Positions 1 to 4,643 of a stretch of DNA of 5,494 bases are shown piece by piece. Within the stretch, counting starts at the first letter, position 1. Each line of letters starts with the position of its first letter. The notes under the pieces were generated by a model, which was not told the DNA's origin, ran no database searches, and saw only the letters and a list, made by a program, of their open reading frames with translations. The stretch is from Hydrogenophaga sp. (GTDB lineage Bacteria; Pseudomonadota; Gammaproteobacteria; Burkholderiales; Burkholderiaceae_C): positions 1-5,494 of the forward strand of contig JAGXRS010000325.1 in the NCBI GenBank assembly GCA_018335615.1, written 5' to 3'. The position numbers and the translations under genes were made by a program.

Positions 1-1022
1 CACTCGCGCCCGACCGAGCCGAGCTTGCTCAGCTGCTCGTCGGGCCGCAGCAGCGTCACCCAGCCGGCCTCGGTGGAGCCGTAGAGTTCGTAGAGCTGGC
101 CGTTCCTGAAATGGTCGAGGATGGCCAGCTTGGTGTCGCGCCGCGCCGGGGCGGACGAGATCATCAGCTTGCCCACCGAGCCCACGTCGTGGCGCCGCTT
201 CACCTCGTCGGGTAGCGCCAGCACCATGATGTAGTGCGTGGGCACGAGCGAGGTGAAGGTGACGCGCTCCTGCGCCAGCGTGGCCAGCAGGGCCTCGGGG
301 TCGAAGCTGCGGCGGTCGTCCACGATGATGCTGCCGCCCATGTGGATGAAGGTGGTGCCGAAGTAGAGCGAATTCGCGTGGCACAGCGGCATCACCAGCA
401 GCGCGGTGTCGTCGCGTGTGAAGCCCATTTCCAGCGCGGTGGCCAGCGCGATCAGCGTGCTGCCGCCGTGGCGGCGGATCACGCCCTTGGGCCGCCCGGT
501 GGTGCCGGATGTGTACATGAGCGCGCACATGTCCTCGGCGCCCACGGGCTCGAACGGGTGGGCGGCGCTGCCGGCCTGCACCACGTCCTCGTAGCGCGTC
601 CAGCCCGCGCCGGCCTGATCGGCGATCACCACGTGGGCGCGCTCGGACAGGTTCAGCTCGGTGCGGATGCCGTCCAGCGTGGCGCAGAACTCCGGGCCGG
701 CGATCAGGGCCGCCACCTCCGCGTCCCGCAGGATGTAGGCCATCTCGGCGCCGCTGAGCCGGAAGTTCACCGGCACCACCACCAGCCCCGCCCGCGCCAT
801 GGCCACGTACATCTCCAGCCACTCCAGGCTGTTGTAGGCGACCACGCCCACGCGGTCGCCCTTGCGCAGGCCCAGGCCCAGCAGGCCCGCACCCAGCTTG
901 CTGGCGCGCGCGTGCCAGTCGGCATAGCTCAGCGAGCGGCGCGAGTCGCGCGCGCCGCGTTTGGCGGGGGTGAGGCGCGCGTGGGTGGCCACGGCGTCGG
1001 CGATGGTGGGCAAACGGGTCAT
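1..1022 (-). CDS. AMP-forming acyl-CoA synthetase / acid-CoA ligase (ANL superfamily), C-terminus cut by window edge
   Basis: Activates a carboxylic acid with ATP to an acyl-adenylate and transfers it to CoA; expected to be cytoplasmic. The minus-strand frame opens at ATG 1022-1020 and stays open to base 1, giving 340 residues of the usual 500-550. Visible ANL motifs are the phosphate-binding loop MYTSGTTGRPKG (about residues 169-180), MPLCHANSLYFG (211-222), and YGSTEAG (314-320), whose Glu contacts Mg/ATP. The hinge and catalytic C-terminal lysine lie off the window. The start is supported by GGAG six bases upstream and by the typical N-terminus (TIADAVATHAR...). It is transcribed divergently from the ThDP enzyme at 1180 and shares a palindromic promoter region with it, which suggests co-regulation. 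The acid substrate is not evident; a 2-hydroxy acid or a short or aromatic acid is possible. Family assignment is secure, substrate is not. Confidence 0.95.
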   Translation of the reverse strand, partial: MTRLPTIADAVATHARLTPAKRGARDSRRSLSYADWHARASKLGAGLLGLGLRKGDRVGVVAYNSLEWLEMYVAMARAGLVVVPVNFRLSGAEMAYILRDAEVAALIAGPEFCATLDGIRTELNLSERAHVVIADQAGAGWTRYEDVVQAGSAAHPFEPVGAEDMCALMYTSGTTGRPKGVIRRHGGSTLIALATALEMGFTRDDTALLVMPLCHANSLYFGTTFIHMGGSIIVDDRRSFDPEALLATLAQERVTFTSLVPTHYIMVLALPDEVKRRHDVGSVGKLMISSAPARRDTKLAILDHFRNGQLYELYGSTEAGWVTLLRPDEQLSKLGSVGRE

Positions 1023-1070
1023 GGGTGTCTCCGGGGCGGGTGCAGATGCGGTGTCTGACGGGCTGTTTAT

Positions 1071-1101
1071 TTGAACTCTGAATTCAGAGTTCAGTTATAG
1101 T
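1071..1101 (+). promoter_or_regulatory. Candidate sigma-70-like promoter for the ThDP enzyme gene
   Basis: TATAGT at 1096-1101 matches the -10 consensus in five of six bases. TTGAAC at 1071-1076 resembles a -35 box, but the spacing is 19 bp, longer than the optimal 17. The palindrome at 1072-1093 covers the -35 and spacer, so a bound regulator would block polymerase. On the other strand TATAAC (1099-1094) could serve the ligase gene as a -10, but I see no good -35 for it. Confidence 0.4.
1072..1093. promoter_or_regulatory. Perfect 22-bp palindrome, candidate operator of the divergent promoter region
   Basis: The half-site TGAACTCTGAA (1072-1082) is followed directly by its exact reverse complement (1083-1093), an uninterrupted inverted repeat with no mismatch. 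It lies in the only AT-rich stretch of the window, between the divergently transcribed ligase and ThDP enzyme, and touches the candidate -10 box to its right. Two-fold symmetric sites of this size are typical targets of dimeric GntR-family regulators, and a GntR/FCD regulator gene lies two genes along. The binding partner is inferred, not shown. Confidence 0.7.
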
Positions 1102-1179
1102 AACCAGAAAAGACCGTCCCGTGTTCGCGCAGGCGACAGGCTGCAGGCGGCGCCCTTCCACCCGACCAGGAGACACCCC

Positions 1180-2907
1180 ATGGCCCCACCCCCGCTGGGC
1201 GAGCACTGCGCCGCCGCCCTCATCGCCCGCTTCCTCAAGTCCCGCGGCGTGCAACGCGTCTACGGCCTGTGCGGCGGCCACATCATGCCGATCTGGATGC
1301 GGCTAGACGCCGAAGGCATCCGCATCGTGGACGTGCGCGACGAGCGCGCCGCGGTCTACATGGCACACGCCGAAGCGCAGCTCACCGGCGGCCTGGGCGT
1401 GGCCCTGGTCACCGCCGGCCCCGGCGTCACCAACGCCATGACCGGCATTGCCAACGCCCATGTGGCGCGCGCGCCCGTGCTGGTGCTCTCGGGCCTGCCA
1501 CCCACCGCCCAGGAAAACCGCGGCGCGCTGCAGGACATCGTGCACACCGAGCTGCTGCGAAGCATCACCCGCTACGCCCGCACCGTGCGCCACCCCGATC
1601 TGGTGCCGCAGGAACTGGCCGAGGCGGTGGCACGCGCCAGCGGCGAAGGCGGCGAGCCCGGCCCGGTCTACCTCGACTTCCCCGTGGACACGCTGCGCGC
1701 CACGGTGGCCGATGCGGTGCAGCTGCCCGAGCACTTCGCCCCGCGCACGCCCTTGAAGAGCGCACCCACGCCGCAGAGCGTGCAGGCCGCCGTCGAGCTG
1801 CTGTGGTCAACCAAGCGCCCGCTGGTCATCACCGGGCGTGGCGCCGTGGGTGCCGGCCCGCAGCTCAACATCCTGCTCAGCCGCCTGGGCGCGGCCTACC
1901 TGGACACCGGCGAGAGCCGCGGCCTGGTCAGCGACGAGCACCCTTCAGTGGTGGGCGCGATGCGCGGCACGGTCATGGGCCAGGCCGACCTGGTGGTGAC
2001 CATCGGCCGCAAGCTCGACTTCCAGCTGGCCTACGGCTCGCCGGCGGTGTTCGGTGAAGCGAAGTTCCTGCGCATCGCCGACTGCGCCGCCGAGCTGCGC
2101 GACAACCGGCGCGGCGCGGTGGACCTGCTGGGCGACACCGCGCTGGCGCTGCAGGCCATCCTGGACGCCGCCGGCGACCGCGCCCCCGCCACCGACAGCG
2201 CCTGGACGCAGGGCCTGCGCCAGCAGCACCTGCAGCGCTCCGACAAACTGCTGGCCTCCATGCGCGCGGCGCCGCCCGGCAGCGACGGCCTGATGCACCC
2301 CAACCGCGTACTGGCTGCGCTGCGCGACGCCCTGCCCGATGACGCGGTGGTGGTAGCCGACGGCGGCGACTTCCTGAGCTTTGCGCGCGTGGGCCTGCCC
2401 GCGTCCACCTACCTCGACCCCGGCCCGCTGGGCTGCATCGGCGTGGGCACGCCCTTTGGCGTGGCGGCCAGCCTGGTGCGGCCCGACCAGACGGTGGTGG
2501 TCGCCACGGGCGACGGCGCTTTCGGCTTCAACGCCATGGAGATCGACACCGCCGTTCGCCACCAGGCCCCCGTGCTGGTGGTGGTGGCGAACAATGGTTC
2601 CTGGGCCATCGAGGTGCGCGACCAGCAGGAAACGCACGGCCGCGTGGTCGGTACGCACCTGCAGTTCGCCGACCACGCGGCCATGGCCCGCGCCTTCGGC
2701 ATGCACGCCGAGCGCGTGGCAAAACCCGAAGACCTGCCGGGCGCCATCGAGCGGGCACTGGCCAACCGCCCCGCCCTGCTGGACGTGGTGGTCACGCCGG
2801 AAGCCGCGTCGTCGGACGCCAAGTCGGGCCTGGCCTGGGTGCCCGACCTGCAGCCGCTGGCGGCGTGGGACGAGGCCGAGCAGCGCTGGCGCGGACGCAC
2901 CGCCTGA
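1180..2907 (+). CDS. Thiamine-diphosphate-dependent enzyme, probably 2-hydroxyacyl-CoA lyase / oxalyl-CoA decarboxylase-like (acetolactate synthase superfamily)
   Basis: A full-length 575-residue ThDP enzyme with three domains: PYR (about 8-175), central (about 195-335) and PP (about 370-545). E55, in VRDERAAVYMA, is the conserved glutamate that activates the cofactor. GDGAFGF (444-450) through NN (471-472) is the ThDP/Mg-binding motif, with D445 and N472 the expected metal ligands. The segment IGRKLDFQLAYG (275-286), followed by DCAAELRDNRRGAVDLLGD, resembles the corresponding region of 2-hydroxyacyl-CoA lyases and oxalyl-CoA decarboxylases (ARLNW... and DICAEELGNN-like) more than the FAD-contacting RFDDR region of true acetolactate synthases. 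The gene also sits opposite an acyl-CoA ligase, not beside an ilvN-type small subunit. AGGAG ends eight bases before the ATG. The lyase role, cleaving a 2-hydroxyacyl-CoA to formyl-CoA plus an aldehyde or ketone, is inference; benzoylformate-decarboxylase-like activity remains possible. Confidence 0.92.
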   Translation: MAPPPLGEHCAAALIARFLKSRGVQRVYGLCGGHIMPIWMRLDAEGIRIVDVRDERAAVYMAHAEAQLTGGLGVALVTAGPGVTNAMTGIANAHVARAPVLVLSGLPPTAQENRGALQDIVHTELLRSITRYARTVRHPDLVPQELAEAVARASGEGGEPGPVYLDFPVDTLRATVADAVQLPEHFAPRTPLKSAPTPQSVQAAVELLWSTKRPLVITGRGAVGAGPQLNILLSRLGAAYLDTGESRGLVSDEHPSVVGAMRGTVMGQADLVVTIGRKLDFQLAYGSPAVFGEAKFLRIADCAAELRDNRRGAVDLLGDTALALQAILDAAGDRAPATDSAWTQGLRQQHLQRSDKLLASMRAAPPGSDGLMHPNRVLAALRDALPDDAVVVADGGDFLSFARVGLPASTYLDPGPLGCIGVGTPFGVAASLVRPDQTVVVATGDGAFGFNAMEIDTAVRHQAPVLVVVANNGSWAIEVRDQQETHGRVVGTHLQFADHAAMARAFGMHAERVAKPEDLPGAIERALANRPALLDVVVTPEAASSDAKSGLAWVPDLQPLAAWDEAEQRWRGRTA

Positions 2908-2913
2908 ACGAGC

Positions 2914-2927
2914 GCCTGCGCGCAGGC
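2914..2927. repeat. 14-bp GC palindrome in the gap between ThDP enzyme and regulator
   Basis: GCCTGCGCGCAGGC is a perfect palindrome lying seven bases after the stop of the ThDP gene and immediately before the AGGA (2929-2932) that serves the GntR gene. In RNA it could form a short five-base-pair hairpin with a GCGC loop. There is no following U-tract, so it is not a convincing intrinsic terminator. It may affect mRNA processing or translation of the regulator, or be chance in GC-rich DNA. Confidence 0.4.
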
Positions 2928-2941
2928 TAGGATGCAGGCCC

Positions 2942-3610
2942 ATGAAGATGCTCAAGCTGCAACCCACGCTGGTGGACCAGGTCCACAAGGCCATCCTGAC
3001 CGAGATCGCGGAAGGCAAGCTGCCGCCGGGCGCGCGCATCATCCAGGAGCAGATTGCGCAGGAGCTGGGCGTGTCGCGCCAGCCGGTGCAGCAGGCCCTT
3101 GCCCTGCTGCGCAACCAGGGCGTGCTCAGCGACGCGCCCGGGCGCGGCCTGCAGGTGGCGCCGCTCGACCTCGAAGCCGTGCGCCACATGTACGACGTGC
3201 GCGCCGTGCTCGAGGGCCTGGCCTTTCGCAAGGCGGCGGAGTCGGCTGCCCGCAAAGAGAAGAGCCGGGGCGCAGCGCTCATCAAGGCCGGGCGCCAGGC
3301 GGTGGCCAGCGGCTCGGTCAGCGCCATGATCGAGGCCGACATGGCCTTCCACGACTTCGTCTACGGCCTGTGCGGCAACCCCATGGTCGGCCCCGCCATG
3401 GAAACCCACTGGACCAACACCCAGCGCGTGATGGGCGAGGTGCTGATGCGCGACGACAAGCCGCGCGACATCTGGGACCAGCACGAAGCCCTGCTGGCGG
3501 CCATCGTAGACGGCGACGGCGACCGCGCCGAGGCGCTGGCACGCCAGCACATCCAGCAGGCGGCCGACTTCATGATCGAGCGACTGGGCGCCGAGGCCGG
3601 CCCGGCCTGA
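2942..3610 (+). CDS. GntR-family transcriptional regulator, FCD (FadR C-terminal-like) subfamily
   Basis: A 222-residue DNA-binding regulator of normal length for the FadR/FCD group. The winged helix-turn-helix spans about residues 8-73 (VDQVHKAILTEIAEGKLPPGARI, recognition region ELGVSRQPVQQALALLRNQG, wing GRGLQVAPLD). The all-helical FCD domain spans about 80-212, with D133 and H137 in EADMAFHDFV, H181 in DQHEALL and H203 in ARQHI as the likely metal/ligand site. Such proteins usually bind a small carboxylic acid and release DNA. The ATG at 2942 begins just before the HTH domain and has AGGA nine bases upstream. The gene follows the ThDP enzyme by 34 bp on the same strand, so it is probably co-transcribed and may regulate itself and the divergent ligase through the palindrome at 1072-1093. 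The effector is unknown; a pathway acid or acyl-CoA is the obvious guess. Confidence 0.93.
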   Translation: MKMLKLQPTLVDQVHKAILTEIAEGKLPPGARIIQEQIAQELGVSRQPVQQALALLRNQGVLSDAPGRGLQVAPLDLEAVRHMYDVRAVLEGLAFRKAAESAARKEKSRGAALIKAGRQAVASGSVSAMIEADMAFHDFVYGLCGNPMVGPAMETHWTNTQRVMGEVLMRDDKPRDIWDQHEALLAAIVDGDGDRAEALARQHIQQAADFMIERLGAEAGPA

Positions 3611-3626
3611 GTGCCATTTGCCGCCG

Positions 3627-3658
3627 CCCGGCGGTGGTTACCCCCGGCGGTGGTTACC
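3627..3658 (+). repeat. Two perfect tandem copies of a 16-bp unit upstream of the 158-residue protein gene
   Basis: The unit CCCGGCGGTGGTTACC occurs at 3627-3642 and again, directly adjoining, at 3643-3658. The second copy ends seven bases before the ATG at 3666. The first copy also overlaps a small CCGCC/GGCGG inverted repeat (3621-3634). The repeat fills most of the 55-bp gap after the regulator gene and occupies the place where a ribosome-binding site would be expected; only a weak GGCGGTGG is present. It may be a recent slippage duplication or a tandem protein-binding site. Confidence 0.75.
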
Positions 3659-3665
3659 ATCACCC

Positions 3666-4142
3666 ATGCCCGACGACACCCCCGACACCATTCACGAAGA
3701 CCGCCTCTGGCGCGACGGCCACTGGACCGCGCGCGTCATCAAGAACGAAGACGACGACGGCTGGGCCGTGGCCATGTTCCTCGACAACCAGCCCGAACCC
3801 GCGCTGGTCGGACCCTGGACCATGGGGCGCGACAAGAAGAACCCCAAGCCGCTGGACACCAACGCCTTCAACACGCTGGTGAAGACCGCCAAGGAAGTGA
3901 TCCGCCGCTCCGAGCAGCAGCGCCACGCCGAACTCAACAAGAACGTCAGCATCACGGTGGACGGCCAGCGCCTGCGGGTGGAGCTGTGCATCGTGCCCGA
4001 CGAGGAAGGCGCCACCGCCACGCTGCGCGCGGTGAACCCGTTCGATGAAGAGCTGGCCTGCGTGCCGGTGTCACCTGGCTTCAAGCTGAACGTGAGCACG
4101 GCCGAAGCCTGGGCAGCCGCCGGCTTCGCCCGCCCTCGCTGA
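3666..4142 (+). CDS. Hypothetical protein, 158 residues, soluble and acidic
   Basis: I do not recognise a named family. The product starts MPDDTPDTIHEDRLWRDGHWTARVIKN, has no signal peptide and no hydrophobic segment, and so should be cytoplasmic. It is rich in Asp and Glu. The first part looks beta-rich (GHWTARVIKNEDDDGWAVAMFLD), followed by a probable helix (about 65-92, NAFNTLVKTAKEVIRRSEQQRHAELNKN) and more strand-like sequence (VSITVDGQRLRVELCIVPDEEGATATLRAVNPFDEELA). Coding is supported by strong G/C third-position bias and open frame. I prefer the ATG at 3666 to an in-frame TTG at 3618, whose extra residues would be encoded by the tandem repeat; neither start has a clear Shine-Dalgarno. 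The SSB-like gene begins 22 bp downstream, so the two are likely one transcript and may act together. Function unknown. Confidence 0.82.
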   Translation: MPDDTPDTIHEDRLWRDGHWTARVIKNEDDDGWAVAMFLDNQPEPALVGPWTMGRDKKNPKPLDTNAFNTLVKTAKEVIRRSEQQRHAELNKNVSITVDGQRLRVELCIVPDEEGATATLRAVNPFDEELACVPVSPGFKLNVSTAEAWAAAGFARPR

Positions 4143-4164
4143 ACCGACGCCAAAGGAACCCCAC

Positions 4165-4482
4165 ATGATCGAAGGACTGATCGCCGGCCAGCTGATGGGC
4201 GACGCTTCCCGCCGGGTCGACAAGACCGGCCGCACCTACATCGTGGCCCGCGTGCGGGCCCGCAACAAGGCCGACGAGGAATTCATCGTCAACGTCATCG
4301 CCTTTGACGACGCCGCGTGCAGCGCGCTGATGGCGCTGGCCGATGGTGATGCCCTGTGCCTGGCAGGCCCGCTCACGCCCAAGGTGTGGACCGACAAGCA
4401 GGGCAACAACCGCCCCAGCCTCGACCTGGTGGCCACCCGCGTGCTCTCGGCCCTGGACGCCGGCCACCCCGGCCCGGGCTGA
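4165..4482 (+). CDS. Short single-stranded-DNA-binding-protein-like OB-fold protein
   Basis: A 105-residue protein that reads as an SSB-family OB fold. The N-terminal strand MIEGLIAGQLMGDASRRV is followed by KTGRTYIVARVRARN, FIVNVIAFDDAACSALMALADGDALCLAGPL and TPKVWTDKQGNNRPSLDLVATRVLSAL. The last two parts closely echo the SSB pattern of a strand, a helix of the 'lxkGdxvyvxGxL' type, then 'kWtDkdGxxrxxxxvxa'. Expected role: binding single-stranded DNA in replication, repair or recombination. It is shorter than housekeeping SSBs (about 160-180 residues). It ends HPGPG and so lacks the disordered tail and acidic DDDIPF-type tip that recruits partner proteins, which suggests an accessory paralogue and not the essential SSB. 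AAGGAA lies eight bases before the ATG. It follows the hypothetical protein by 22 bp. A PriB-like role is an alternative. Confidence 0.85.
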   Translation: MIEGLIAGQLMGDASRRVDKTGRTYIVARVRARNKADEEFIVNVIAFDDAACSALMALADGDALCLAGPLTPKVWTDKQGNNRPSLDLVATRVLSALDAGHPGPG

Positions 4483-4524
4483 ACATCCAGGGCAGTGGCG
4501 CGGCGGCAGCGCAACGGAACGGCT

Positions 4525-4550
4525 CGACAGGCATGCCGCTTGCCTTGTCG
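4525..4550. repeat. Bulged inverted repeat in the spacer between the SSB-like gene and selB
   Basis: CGACAGGCA (4525-4533) can pair with TGCCTTGTCG (4541-4550), giving nine base pairs with one bulged T around a seven-base loop. It lies 42 bp after the SSB-like stop and about 94 bp before selB. No U-tract follows, so it is at best a weak or Rho-assisted terminator. The rest of the 161-bp spacer shows no tRNA-like fold, no convincing promoter and no further gene. Confidence 0.4.
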
Positions 4551-4643
4551 TTCACCGAATCCGCTGCCACCCCTGACCGCCTTGCCTGACGCTTTCCTCA
4601 CCCTGCCCCGACCGATGCGCCGTTGCCCCGCGCGGGCCCCCGC

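Noticed and set aside
234..1058. 274-residue plus-strand open frame across the ligase region
   Set aside because: It is antisense to the ligase, whose motifs are unmistakable. Its product is a low-complexity His/Gly/Ala/Arg mix typical of a shadow frame in GC-rich DNA.
1180..2907. Biosynthetic acetolactate synthase (ilvB)
   Set aside because: There is no adjacent ilvN or ilvC, the RFDDR-type FAD region is absent, and the gene is paired with an acyl-CoA ligase and an FCD regulator.
2381..2941. N-terminal extension of the GntR reading frame by 187 codons
   Set aside because: The extension overlaps the end of the ThDP gene in another frame and is Pro/Ala/Arg/Trp-rich. GntR/FCD proteins normally begin just before the HTH, as at 2942.
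1945..3342. 465-residue minus-strand open frame
   Set aside because: It is antisense to both the ThDP enzyme and the GntR gene, has no recognisable domain, and has composition typical of a shadow frame.
3618..3665. Alternative TTG start for the 158-residue protein
   Set aside because: The extra 16 residues would come mostly from the tandem 16-bp repeat, and the TTG has no Shine-Dalgarno. ATG 3666 is simpler, though not proven.
4533..4589. 18-codon leader-peptide-like frame (MPLALSFTESAATPDRLA) before selB
   Set aside because: There is no ribosome-binding site, no runs of regulatory codons and no attenuator structure after it. An open frame of this length is expected by chance.
4483..4643. 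tRNA-Sec (selC) or other small RNA gene in the spacer before selB
   Set aside because: A GTTCACCGAATCC stretch (4550-4562) superficially recalls a T-loop, but no acceptor, D or anticodon stems can be assembled around it.
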